Origin: Micromonospora craniellae | GTDB lineage: Bacteria > Actinomycetota > Actinomycetes > Mycobacteriales > Micromonosporaceae | Direction: 5' to 3' | NCBI RefSeq assembly: GCF_014764405.1 | Contig: NZ_CP061725.1 | Location: 6,386,001-6,450,000, forward strand | DNA length: 64,000 bases | Shown here: positions 53,869-62,057 of the stretch, in pieces | Layout of the letters: the number at the start of each line of letters is the position of its first letter | Numbering within the stretch: the first letter of the stretch is position 1 | The notes under the pieces: model-generated | Told to the model about the DNA's origin: nothing | Databases searched by the model: none | Seen by the model: only the letters and a program-made list of their open reading frames with translations | Position numbers and translations under genes: made by a program

Positions 53869-54519
53869 GTGGCGAGTATCCGGGCCCTGGTCCTCAACTG
53901 CACCCTCAAGCGCTCACCGGCGCCCTCCAGCTCGGAGGTGCTCGGGCGCGAGGTCCTCGACGCCCTCGCCGACCAGGGCGTCGAGGGCGACCTGGTCCGC
54001 GTCGTCGACCACGACGTACGGTTCGGCGTCTCCACGGACGAGGGCGACGGCGACGGCTGGCCGGACATCCGGACGAGGCTGCTCGCCGCACGGATCCTGG
54101 TGATCGCCACACCGATCTGGCTGGGCCAGCCGTCCAGCGTGTGCAAGATGGTCCTGGAACGGCTGGACGCCGAACTCAGCGAGACCGACGAGCAGGGCCG
54201 GCTGCTCACCTACGGCAAGGTCGGCGCGGTGGCGGTGGTCGGCAACGAGGACGGCGCGCACCACACCATCGGCCAGGTGCAGCAGGCCCTCAACGAGGTG
54301 GGTTTCACCTGCCCGGCAGCCGCCGCGACCTACTGGGTCGGTGAGGCCCTGCACAAGACCGACTACCGCGACGCCGGCCCGAAACCCGACACCACCGGCC
54401 GGACGACCTCGGCGCTGGCGCTCAACAGCGCCCACCTCGCCCGGCTGCTCGCCGAGCAGCCGTACCCGCCGCCGGACACCCGGCACGCGGCCACCGGCCC
54501 TCGCCCCGAATCAGGCTGA
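53869..54519 (+). CDS. Flavodoxin-fold NAD(P)H-dependent oxidoreductase
   Basis: The 216-residue protein starts VASIRALVLNCTLKRSPAPS, an NADPH-dependent FMN reductase-type phosphate loop, and has IATPIWLGQPSSVCKMVLER, the flavin-binding motif. A frame upstream is open but GTG 53869 follows GGAGGG. Role: flavin or quinone reduction; exact substrate unknown. Confidence 0.85.
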   Translation: MASIRALVLNCTLKRSPAPSSSEVLGREVLDALADQGVEGDLVRVVDHDVRFGVSTDEGDGDGWPDIRTRLLAARILVIATPIWLGQPSSVCKMVLERLDAELSETDEQGRLLTYGKVGAVAVVGNEDGAHHTIGQVQQALNEVGFTCPAAAATYWVGEALHKTDYRDAGPKPDTTGRTTSALALNSAHLARLLAEQPYPPPDTRHAATGPRPESG

Positions 54520-54534
54520 GCGCCGGAGGGAACG

Positions 54535-55017
54535 TCACTGCCAGCCGTACCCGGCGCGCAACGCCTGCCCGACCCGGTCGAAACGGGCCCGGTCCAGCAC
54601 CGCACCCTCCCGCCGGATGCCGTCCTCCCGCATGGTCAGCACCCGGTCCAGCCGCACCCAACTGGGCCGCTTCTCCCGGTCCCACTCGCCGGGCCCGAGC
54701 GCCAGCCAGTGCCGCTCACCGTCCCGGTCGCTGCGGCTGGACAGCATCAGCGCGAACAGCGTCCGACTGTGCCGCCCGACCACCAGCACCGGGCGGTCCT
54801 TGCCCTGTCGGGGCTCGTCCTCGTAGGACACCCAGGTCCAGACGATCTCCCCCGGGTCGGCCTGGCCGTCCGGTTCCGGGGCGTACGACAGCACGCGGCG
54901 TTGCAACGCGGTCACCTGACGCGGTCGCGCGGTCTTCGCCGGGGTCGGCCCGGCACGCCGGGGACCCGGGATCACCGCGCCGACGCGGGCCGCCATACTC
55001 CTCAACAGACCTGCCAC
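54535..55017 (-). CDS. PemK/MazF-family toxin-like protein
   Basis: The 160-residue protein carries the MazF/PemK fold: GEIVWTWVSYEDEPRQGKDR, PVLVVGRHSRTLFALMLSSR and a DRVLTMREDGIRRE C-terminus. An extra 50-residue N-terminal part precedes it. No antitoxin gene is adjacent, as is frequent for this actinobacterial subfamily. GTG 55017 lacks a good ribosome-binding site; ATG 54996 has AGGAG but too close. Confidence 0.75.
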   Translation of the reverse strand: MAGLLRSMAARVGAVIPGPRRAGPTPAKTARPRQVTALQRRVLSYAPEPDGQADPGEIVWTWVSYEDEPRQGKDRPVLVVGRHSRTLFALMLSSRSDRDGERHWLALGPGEWDREKRPSWVRLDRVLTMREDGIRREGAVLDRARFDRVGQALRAGYGWQ

Positions 55018-55137
55018 GGCGGCAGCCTATCCGCTGCCGTCGACCGCCTCACGGGCAGGGAGACGTCACCAGCTGTGGGTGCCGAGCCCGCCCAGGGCCC
55101 TGCGCCGGTTCGTGCCGGGGGCTGGCGGCCGGCCGCG

Positions 55138-55509
55138 TCACGGCAGGTTCTCGCCCGGTCCGCTCCGCGCGCTCCGCAGTTGGGCCACGAGGTGGCGGAA
55201 CTCGTCCACGGTGACGGTCTCGCGCAGCGTGGCGAAGACCGCCTCCGTCCCGGCGGACGCCGTCGGTCCGTCGACGCCGGCCCGGTGGGCCACCCGACGC
55301 AGGAACTCCACCGGCCGGCTCGGCCCGGACCCCGTGGGCAGGTCACCGGTCAGCTCGTCCGGCAGGTACCCGGTGGGGTCGGCGGTCGTCGCCGCGCCCG
55401 CCATCCGCTCGACGACGGTGTCCAGCACCGCGCGGGCCACGGTGGCGGCCTGGTCGCTCGGCAGGCCCGACCGGCGCGACACCGCGGCGACGAATAGGGG
55501 AAACCGCAC
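55138..55509 (-). CDS. DUF2267 family protein
   Basis: The 123-residue protein resembles DUF2267: an N-terminal FVAAVSRRSGLPSDQAATVA, ARAVLDTVVERMAG, and LPDELTGDLPTG, followed by EFLRRVAHRAGVD. The family is small, helical and of unknown function. GTG 55509 has AGGAGG five bases upstream. Confidence 0.75.
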   Translation of the reverse strand: MRFPLFVAAVSRRSGLPSDQAATVARAVLDTVVERMAGAATTADPTGYLPDELTGDLPTGSGPSRPVEFLRRVAHRAGVDGPTASAGTEAVFATLRETVTVDEFRHLVAQLRSARSGPGENLP

Positions 55510-55592
55510 GGTGCCCTCCTGTCGTCAGCGCCGCGCCGATTACCCCGGCCTACCGCCGACAAACCGGCCGCCCCGCGCAGGCAGCCCACCCC

Positions 55593-55654
55593 GGATGTAA
55601 GGAAGGGTCCCCTGCTAACGCCTGGTGTATAGCAGGGGACCCTTCCTTACATCC
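55593..55654. repeat. Perfect 25-bp palindromic repeat element
   Basis: The arms 55593-55617 and 55630-55654 are exact complements, containing AAGGAAGGGTCCCCTGCTA and its reverse, with a 12-nt loop ACGCCTGGTGTA. This GGAAGGG(T/C)CCCC...AACGCCTG type of element is, as I recall, dispersed in many copies in Micromonospora and Salinispora. It lies just after the stop of the winged-helix-like gene and may also terminate it. Confidence 0.85.
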
Positions 55655-55676
55655 CGGCCCGCATTCCGGCGAGGCT

Positions 55677-56297
55677 TCAGCCCACCAGGTCTGCCGGCTG
55701 GGCCACGGTCGACGGCAGCCGCCCTTCCGGGGCGGTGGTCTCCGGTGTCCGGGGCGAGCGGGCCTCACGCCAGCACGCCGCCCGCCGCGCGTCCACGGTG
55801 TAGCAGAGTTCCCGTGGCGCCTCCGGCCGCCCGTCCACCCGGGCGAACGGAAGTCCTCGGCCCGCGTAGTCGTAGTGCGCCTTCAACAGCCGGGTCAGAC
55901 CGGCCATCGCCCCGACGATCTTCTTGCGCGGTCGCCCGGTCGCCTGCGCCAGGTCCTGCACCGTGAACATCCGGTCGGGGGCGGCGGCGAGCGCGTCGAG
56001 CACCGCGGCCACCGTCCGGTGGGTGGCGCTGCGGCCCTGGCTGAGCCGGCGCAGGTCCTCGACCGTCCAGTCGGCCGCGGGTGGACCCGGCGTCGGCTCG
56101 ACCCGGGCGCGCGGCGGGCTCGACCGCTGCCCGGCGTCGAGCTCGGCCAGCAGACGCGCGACGTGCGGCACGTACGCCAGCGGCACCGCCACCAGGACCA
56201 TCCCGTCCGGCGCCGCCCCCGGCTGCGGGACCGGCGCGGCGACACCCGGCGCCCACCCGGCCCGGGGCGGGTAGGACGGCTGTGCCGGGGCGTTCAC
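55677..56297 (-). CDS. Hypothetical protein with winged-helix-like middle
   Basis: The 206-residue protein has a Pro-rich N-terminus (about 50 residues) and a central region that looks like a winged helix (RTVAAVLDALAAAPDRMFTV, QDLAQATGRPRKKIVGAMAG, LTRLLKAHY). GTG 56297 overlaps the stop of the upstream response-regulator-like gene (GTGA), so the two are coupled. It probably binds DNA, but no family name is certain. Confidence 0.6.
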   Translation of the reverse strand: MNAPAQPSYPPRAGWAPGVAAPVPQPGAAPDGMVLVAVPLAYVPHVARLLAELDAGQRSSPPRARVEPTPGPPAADWTVEDLRRLSQGRSATHRTVAAVLDALAAAPDRMFTVQDLAQATGRPRKKIVGAMAGLTRLLKAHYDYAGRGLPFARVDGRPEAPRELCYTVDARRAACWREARSPRTPETTAPEGRLPSTVAQPADLVG

Positions 56298-57043
56298 GAG
56301 GTCGGTCGAGCGGCCGGGGCCACGGCGGGCACGAACCGGTAGCCCAGGCCGCGTACGGTCACGATCACCGGGGGTTGGTCGCCGTCGAGGGCGAGACGTC
56401 GGCGCAGTCGCTTGATGTGCACGGTCAGCGTGTTGGAGGTGTCGTCGGGAACCCCACCCCAGACGGCGGTGAGCAGCTGCTCCCGGGTGACCGTACGCTC
56501 GGCGTGGCTCATGAAGAAGTAGAGCAGCTTGAACTCCTTCAACGGCAGGGCGACTGATCGGCCGTGCAGGCTCACCTCGAACGTCGCCGGGTCCACCCGT
56601 AACCCACCGAGTTCGATCGGCGGGTCGAGCGCGCCGGAGGTGTCCGGGCGGATGGCCCGCAGGATCGGCAGCACCTCCTCGGCCCGGTACGGACGCCGGA
56701 CGCCGGCGGTGGCACCCGCCTTGAGCGCCGCCACGGCCACGCCCCCGTCGTCGTCGCCCACCCCGACCACGGTCGGGATGCCGGCCCGACCGGCCAGCAG
56801 CCGCACCAGATCCGCACTGCTCATGGTGGCCAGTCCGGCGGCGACCACGGCGGCGTCCGGTTGCAGGGCGCCGGTGGCCAGCAGGGCCTCCGCTGCGTGC
56901 GGGAAGTGGTGCCCGCGTACCCGGTGGTCGGCGAGCTCCGCGACCAGCGCGGCGCCCACGCTCTCGTCGTCGTCCACCACGAGCAGCACGAATCGCCCGT
57001 CGGCTCGGTGGTCACCCCTGGTGGCCTCGACGAGGATGTTCAT
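56294..57043 (-). CDS. Atypical OmpR/PhoB-type regulator with degenerate receiver
   Basis: The 249-residue protein has a receiver-like domain (VLLVVDDDESVGAALVAELA) and an OmpR-type winged helix (LPLKEFKLLYFFMSHAERTV, DDTSNTLTVHIKRLRRRLAL). The strand that should end in the phospho-acceptor Asp reads PDAAVVAAGL, with Ala at that place, and the conserved Lys is Arg (VRRPY). It is thus probably phosphorylation-independent. It sits just downstream of pstB on the same strand (113 bp gap). Confidence 0.8.
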   Translation of the reverse strand: MNILVEATRGDHRADGRFVLLVVDDDESVGAALVAELADHRVRGHHFPHAAEALLATGALQPDAAVVAAGLATMSSADLVRLLAGRAGIPTVVGVGDDDGGVAVAALKAGATAGVRRPYRAEEVLPILRAIRPDTSGALDPPIELGGLRVDPATFEVSLHGRSVALPLKEFKLLYFFMSHAERTVTREQLLTAVWGGVPDDTSNTLTVHIKRLRRRLALDGDQPPVIVTVRGLGYRFVPAVAPAARPTS

Positions 57044-57156
57044 CGCACACCGGCTCCGGTTCAGGTTCGGGCCCGGCGCGACGTCGACACGCCGCGCAGG
57101 ATGGTCCGCCGCACGGCAGGACGGCGTGCGGCCCGCCGTCGCACCGCCGCTGCGGC

Positions 57157-58020
57157 TCAGCCGAAGCGGCCGGTGATGTAGTCCTCCGTCCGCTTGTCGG
57201 CGGGGTTGGTGAACAGCTTGCCGGTCTGGCTGAACTCGACCAGTCGGCCGTGCCGTACCTGCTTGTCGTCCACCTCGGCGGTGAAGAACGCGGTGTAGTG
57301 GCTGACCCGGGCGGCCTGCTGCATGTTGTGTGTGACGATGACGATGGTGTAGTCGCTCGCCAGCTCGAACATCAGGTCCTCGATCTTCGCGGTGGCGATC
57401 GGGTCGAGCGCCGAGCAGGGCTCGTCCATGAGGATCACCTCGGGCTTGACCGCGATGGTCCGGGCGATGCACAGCCGCTGCTGCTGACCGCCGGAGAGCG
57501 CCAGGGCGCTCTTGCGCAGCTTGTCCTTGACCTCGTCCCAGAGCGCGGCCCGGGTCAGCGCCTCCTCGACGTGGTCGTCGAGCCGGCCCTTGATGTCGTT
57601 GATCCGCAGCCCGTACGCGACGTTGTCGAAGATGGACTTGGGGAACGGGTTGGGCTTCTGGAAGACCATCCCGATCCGGCGGCGGACCTGGATCGGGTCG
57701 ACCTCCTTGGCGTACAGGTTCTGGCCGTGGAAGAGCACCTCGCCACCGACCCGGGCACCGGGGATCGGGTCGTTCATCCGGTTGAGCGCCCGCAGCACCG
57801 TCGACTTGCCGCAGCCCGACGGCCCGATCATCGCGGTGACCTGGTTCTGCTGGATCGGCATCGAGGTGCCCCGAACGGCCTCGTAGCTGCCGTAGAAGAC
57901 GCTGACGTCGTTGAGCTGCATCACCGGGGCGGTCGACGGCACGCTCCCCGAAGCGGTGCTGCCGGCGGCCTGCACCGCGACGGACGGCCGGGTGGTGAGT
58001 TCGGTGTCGTTACTGGCCAT
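57157..58020 (-). CDS. pstB: Phosphate ABC transporter ATPase PstB
   Basis: The 287-residue ATPase has Walker A GPSGCGKST, QKPNPFPKSIFDNVAYG (PstB-specific), signature LSGGQQQRL and Walker B VILMDEPCSALDP. An extra 30-residue N-terminal stretch precedes the core. AAGGAG for its ATG (58020) lies inside the pstA 3' end. It powers high-affinity phosphate uptake. Confidence 0.95.
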   Translation of the reverse strand: MASNDTELTTRPSVAVQAAGSTASGSVPSTAPVMQLNDVSVFYGSYEAVRGTSMPIQQNQVTAMIGPSGCGKSTVLRALNRMNDPIPGARVGGEVLFHGQNLYAKEVDPIQVRRRIGMVFQKPNPFPKSIFDNVAYGLRINDIKGRLDDHVEEALTRAALWDEVKDKLRKSALALSGGQQQRLCIARTIAVKPEVILMDEPCSALDPIATAKIEDLMFELASDYTIVIVTHNMQQAARVSHYTAFFTAEVDDKQVRHGRLVEFSQTGKLFTNPADKRTEDYITGRFG

Positions 58021-58021
58021 G

Positions 58022-58936
58022 TCAGCGCTCCTTGATGGCGAACCGGCTTGCGATGAGTCGGGCGATGATCGTGAAGCCGAGCACGATCACGATGAGCGTC
58101 AGGGCGGCACCCCAGGCCCGGGACTGGGCCGCCTCGAAGGGTTGGCTGGCGTTGCGGAAGATCTGCGCCGGCAGCGCGGTGTTGGTGCCGTCGAAGAGGT
58201 TCCAGTTCGGCGCGAAGACGATGCCGGTGACGATGACGATGGGGGCGGTCTCACCGGCCGCCCGGGCCACCGCCAGCAGCGAGCCGCTGGTGATGCCGGA
58301 GATCGCCGCCGGCAACACGACGGTGAGCGTGGTACGCCACTTGCGGGCGCCCAACGCCATGCTCGCCTGGCGCAGTTCCTCGGGGACCAACCGGAGCATC
58401 TCCTCGCTGCTGCGGATCACCACCGGCAACATCAGGCAGGCCAGCGCCAGCGAGCCGGCGAAACCGGTCTGCTTGCCGATCATCAGTACCCAGGCGATGT
58501 AGATGAACACGCCCATCACGATCGACGGCACACCGGTCATCACGTCGGCCATCAACCGGATGACCCGGGCCAGCGGCTTCTGCTTGCCGTACTCGTTGAG
58601 GTAGATCGCGCCGAAGACGCCGAGCGGGATCGCCATCAGCGCCGCCATGCCGGTGATGGTCAGCGTGCCGACGATCGCCGCGGACATGCCACCGCCGTCG
58701 CGGCGGTAGGAGTTGGGGATGTCCTCGGTCAGGAAGGACAGGCTCATCACCCCGGAGCCCTTGACGATGACCTCGTACGTCACCAGGGCGAGCGGGACGA
58801 CCGCGAGCAGCACGGCCGCCCAGATGGCCGCCGTGGCGAGGTGGTTGCGGAACCGCCGACGGCCGGACAGGGCCGACCGGGTGAGGTCGGGCCCGCCGGC
58901 TGCGGCCCGGGGGGCCGGAGGTGCGGTGACGGTCAT
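58022..58936 (-). CDS. pstA: Phosphate ABC transporter permease PstA
   Basis: The 304-residue permease has six helices and the EAA-like loop REQ..ASMALGARKWRTTL, with VPSIVMGVF and ETAPIV, typical of PstA. Its ATG overlaps the pstC stop by one base (TAATG). Confidence 0.94.
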   Translation of the reverse strand: MTVTAPPAPRAAAGGPDLTRSALSGRRRFRNHLATAAIWAAVLLAVVPLALVTYEVIVKGSGVMSLSFLTEDIPNSYRRDGGGMSAAIVGTLTITGMAALMAIPLGVFGAIYLNEYGKQKPLARVIRLMADVMTGVPSIVMGVFIYIAWVLMIGKQTGFAGSLALACLMLPVVIRSSEEMLRLVPEELRQASMALGARKWRTTLTVVLPAAISGITSGSLLAVARAAGETAPIVIVTGIVFAPNWNLFDGTNTALPAQIFRNASQPFEAAQSRAWGAALTLIVIVLGFTIIARLIASRFAIKER

Positions 58937-59925
58937 TACCTGCTTCCCTTCATCCGCGCCTCGGCCCGGCGGACGACCACCTGGGCGAGCACGTTGATCA
59001 GTACCGTCATCGCGAACAGCACCACACCGAGGCCGATCAGCGCGGCGGTGTAGGTGCCGGTGGACTCGCCGAACTGCTGCACGATGACCGCGGCCATGGT
59101 GTTGCCGGAGGCGAACAGGTTGGCGGTGATGTTGGTCGAGCCGCCGATGACGAGGGCCACCGCGATGGTCTCCCCCATCGCCCGGCCCAGGCCGAGCATC
59201 ACCGCACCGACGACGCCGCCGAAGCTGTGCGGGAAGACCGCGCCCCAGATCATCTCCCAGCGGGTCGCGCCGAGCGCCAGGGCGGCGTCCTTGTCGGCGC
59301 GCGGGACGGTGCCGAACACCTCACGGGTGATCGAGGTGATGATCGGCGTCACCATGATCGCCAGGATGATGCCGGCGGTCATGAAGTTGCGACCGGTGCT
59401 GACCGGGCCGAAAAGGCTGCCGAGCACCGGTACGCCGCCAACGAGGTTGTGGATCCCCTGGTAGACCGGGACCAGCGCCGGCGCGACGACCAGGATGCCC
59501 CACAGGCCGAAGACCACCGACGGCACGGCGGCCAGCAGGTCGATCACGGTCACCGCCGGGGCGCGCAGCCGGCGCGGCGCCAACTCGGTGAGGAACAGCG
59601 CGATGCCGACCGAGACCGGCACCGCGAACAGCAGGGCGATCAGCGACGAGACGGCGGTGCCGTACGCGAACGACAGCGCACCGAAGATGGCGTCGCCGGT
59701 CGCCGGGTTCGGGTCCCAGACCCGCTCGGTGATGAAGCGCAGCCCCATCGCGTCGAACGCCGGCCACGCCTCGGTCACGGTGGTGATGAGGATCAGCCCG
59801 AGGACGGCCAGCACGAGCAGGCCGGTGCCGAGCGTCCACCAGGAGAAGACACGATCACCGAGGGCGCTGGAGCCGCGTTGGGCCAGCGTCGGCCGAGGGT
59901 CGGGGGACTTGGTCGTCAAGGTCAT
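58936..59925 (-). CDS. pstC: Phosphate ABC transporter permease PstC
   Basis: The 329-residue permease shows the PstC pattern: VPSVVFGLWG, DKDAALALGATRWEMIWGAV, and GRAMGETIAVALVIG. ATG 59925 was preferred over GTG 59931 because GGAG is five bases upstream of the ATG. Confidence 0.94.
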   Translation of the reverse strand: MTLTTKSPDPRPTLAQRGSSALGDRVFSWWTLGTGLLVLAVLGLILITTVTEAWPAFDAMGLRFITERVWDPNPATGDAIFGALSFAYGTAVSSLIALLFAVPVSVGIALFLTELAPRRLRAPAVTVIDLLAAVPSVVFGLWGILVVAPALVPVYQGIHNLVGGVPVLGSLFGPVSTGRNFMTAGIILAIMVTPIITSITREVFGTVPRADKDAALALGATRWEMIWGAVFPHSFGGVVGAVMLGLGRAMGETIAVALVIGGSTNITANLFASGNTMAAVIVQQFGESTGTYTAALIGLGVVLFAMTVLINVLAQVVVRRAEARMKGSR

Positions 59926-59952
59926 CTTCACTCCAGCTCAGGTGCCCCTGGC

Positions 59953-59982
59953 GGGGACGGGATCGGTGTCGATCCCGTCCCC
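59953..59982. terminator. Hairpin between pstS and pstC
   Basis: A 13-bp perfect stem (GGGGACGGGATCG, loop GTGT, complement) lies between the pstS stop and the pstC start. It has no U-tract. Such structures commonly attenuate or stabilise mRNA so that the binding protein is made in excess over the permease. Confidence 0.65.
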
Positions 59983-60011
59983 GGATGGAACGCCCAGCGA
60001 TCTTGGATTGA

Positions 60012-61088
60012 TCAGCCCTGGATCTTCTCGACCTGGGCCAGCGCCTTCTCCTTGAGGGAGGCCGGCAGCGGCGCGAAGTCGATCTCCGGAGCCAGTTCCT
60101 GGCCCTCGTTGAGCAGGTAGGTGAGGAAGCCCTTGACCAGCTCGGCCTTTGCGGCGTCGCCGTACGAGGTCTTGACGATGATGAAGGTCGGTGCGGTGAT
60201 CGGGTAGGCGCTGGCACCGGCCGCGTCCAGCGGGTTGTAGCTCAGGTCCGCCTCGATCGCGGCGCCCTCCAGGCCGGCGGTGGTGCCCTCGATCGACGGC
60301 GCGACGAACTGGCCGTCCTTGTTCTTGATGGCGGCGAAGGTGAGCTGGGTGGCCTTCGCGTCGCTCAGGTCGACGTAGCCCACGGCGCCGTTGGTCTGCT
60401 TGACGATCTGGGCGACGCCGGTGTTCTTCTCACCGCCCTGGGTGCTGGCCGGCCAGGCCACCGTGTCACCGCTGCCCAGCTTCCAGGTGGAGCCGGCGGC
60501 GGCCGCCAGGTACTTGGTGAAGTTGTTCGTGGTGCCGGAGCCGTCCGAGCGGTGCGCGACGACGATCGGCGTGTTGGGCAGTTCGACGCCCGGGTTGTCG
60601 GCCTTGATCGCGGCGTCGTCCCAGGTCTTGATGTCGGTCTGGAAGATCTTGGCGAGCGTCTCCGCGCTGAGCTGGAGCTTGTCCACGCCCTGCAGGTTGT
60701 AGGAGACCGTGATCGGCGCCGCGACCGTGGGCACGTAGAGGAACGAGTCGGCGGTCACACCGTCGGTGTCCTTCACCAGGCTGTCGGTGCCGGCGAAGTC
60801 GACCAGGCCCTCACCGAACTGCTTCTTGCCGGTGCCGGAGCCGGTCGCGTTGTAGGTGACCGTGACGTTGGAGGCAACGCCCTTGAACTCCTCGATGACC
60901 TCTTGGTAATAGGCGTCCGGGAAGCTGGCGCCGGAGGCGTTCAACGCGCCGGACAGGTTCGCGTAGGCGCTGTCGCCGCCGCTTCCGCCCGGCTCCGTGC
61001 TGTTGTCATTGCTACCACAGCCGGTAAGCGCGAGCGCGGCAAGCGCGACGCCGGCGAGGACGCGCCGCGAAAGCACGTTGCGGTTCAC
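60012..61088 (-). CDS. pstS: Phosphate-binding lipoprotein PstS
   Basis: The 358-residue binding protein has a lipoprotein signal ending LALTGCGSN (lipobox LTGC), the phosphate-binding GASFPDAYYQE, YNATGSGTGKKQF and HRSDGSGTTNNF motifs. GTG 61088 follows AGAGG; an upstream ATG at 61115 would add nine residues and disturb the signal peptide. It is the first gene of pstSCAB, directly behind a PHO box. Confidence 0.95.
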   Translation of the reverse strand: MNRNVLSRRVLAGVALAALALTGCGSNDNSTEPGGSGGDSAYANLSGALNASGASFPDAYYQEVIEEFKGVASNVTVTYNATGSGTGKKQFGEGLVDFAGTDSLVKDTDGVTADSFLYVPTVAAPITVSYNLQGVDKLQLSAETLAKIFQTDIKTWDDAAIKADNPGVELPNTPIVVAHRSDGSGTTNNFTKYLAAAAGSTWKLGSGDTVAWPASTQGGEKNTGVAQIVKQTNGAVGYVDLSDAKATQLTFAAIKNKDGQFVAPSIEGTTAGLEGAAIEADLSYNPLDAAGASAYPITAPTFIIVKTSYGDAAKAELVKGFLTYLLNEGQELAPEIDFAPLPASLKEKALAQVEKIQG

Positions 61089-61174
61089 CAGGTAAGCCTC
61101 TCTATCGGGGTGCATCAGCCCGTCCGGGCCGTACGCGAGTCAAGGTAGGAGGCCCAGGTAGCCGGACTCCCGGA

Positions 61175-61196
61175 CCCAGGTGAACGAAAAGTGAAC
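61175..61196 (-). promoter_or_regulatory. PHO box upstream of pstS
   Basis: On the pstS strand two adjacent 11-mers, GTTCACTTTTC and GTTCACCTGGG, match the PhoP direct-repeat unit. It lies 87 bp upstream of the pstS start. PhoP-dependent induction at low phosphate is expected. Confidence 0.85.
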
Positions 61197-61280
61197 TTGG
61201 CGGCTCGGCCGGTGGCCGGACCGGAGTCGGGATGTGACGTTCGGCCCGCGAGTGTGCCGGATGCCCGGAATGGGACCCCG

Positions 61281-61925
61281 CTACAGGCGGATCGTGCCCG
61301 TCGTCAGGTAGACCACCTGCCGCGCCACGTTGACCGCCTGGTCGGCGTACCGCTCGTAGTAGCGGCCGACCAGCGCCAGGTCGATGGCGGACTCCACCCC
61401 GTACGGCCAGCCGGCCACGAGCTGCGACAACAACCGCTCCTGGGCGGCGTCGACCTCGTCGTCGTCGAGCCCGAGCTGCATCGCGGCCAACCGGTCGCGG
61501 GTGGCGAGTACGACGGCGGTCTTGTCGGCGATCCGGGCCGCCGCGTCGGCCATCTCGGTCATCACCGGGACCGCCGGTTCCGGGACCACGCCCACCGGAT
61601 ACCGCATCAGGACCACCTTGGCGACGTGCACCGCGAGGTCACCCATCCGCTCCAGGGCGCCGGCGATTCGCAACGCGCACACCACCAGCCGCAGGTCGGA
61701 GGCGACCGGCTGGTGCCGGACCAGCACCTGCGGAATCATCGCCTCGACCTCGGCGCGCCGCTGATCGAGCACCGGGTCGGCGGCGATCACCGCGTCGGCG
61801 GCACCCCGATCGACGCCGAGCAGGGCGGCGCTGGCACCCCGGATCGCCGCGCTGGCGTCCCGACTCATCGCGGCCAGCACGCCGGTGAGTCGGTCGAGCT
61901 GCTCGTCGTAGCTGTCCCGGCTCAT
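61281..61925 (-). CDS. phoU: Phosphate signalling protein PhoU
   Basis: The 214-residue all-helical protein has the PhoU repeats: SYDEQLDRLTGVLAAMSRDA, ADPVLDQRRAEVEAM, LRIAGALERMGDLAVHVAK and ALVGRYYERYADQAVNVARQ (E-R-x-x-D metal motifs). It damps Pho signalling through PstB and the sensor kinase. ATG 61925 with AGGGG upstream. Confidence 0.93.
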   Translation of the reverse strand: MSRDSYDEQLDRLTGVLAAMSRDASAAIRGASAALLGVDRGAADAVIAADPVLDQRRAEVEAMIPQVLVRHQPVASDLRLVVCALRIAGALERMGDLAVHVAKVVLMRYPVGVVPEPAVPVMTEMADAAARIADKTAVVLATRDRLAAMQLGLDDDEVDAAQERLLSQLVAGWPYGVESAIDLALVGRYYERYADQAVNVARQVVYLTTGTIRL

Positions 61926-62057
61926 CGCGCCCCTCCGTCCGTCCAGGCCGTTCCACCCGCCGGTGCACGTCACCGCCGTGCCGGGGCTGGGCCCGGCCCG
62001 GCCCGCAAAGCTACCTGCCGCGTGCATCCCGGTGCCCGGCCTCGGCCCCGAGACCGG

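Noticed and set aside
54535..55137. Complete toxin-antitoxin pair around the MazF-like gene
   Set aside because: No plausible antitoxin ORF lies on either side; the next gene (DUF2267) is unrelated and 120 bp away.
61186..61280. Second promoter element for phoU within the pstS PHO-box region
   Set aside because: phoU reads leftwards and its promoter must lie right of 61925; the repeats here face pstS.
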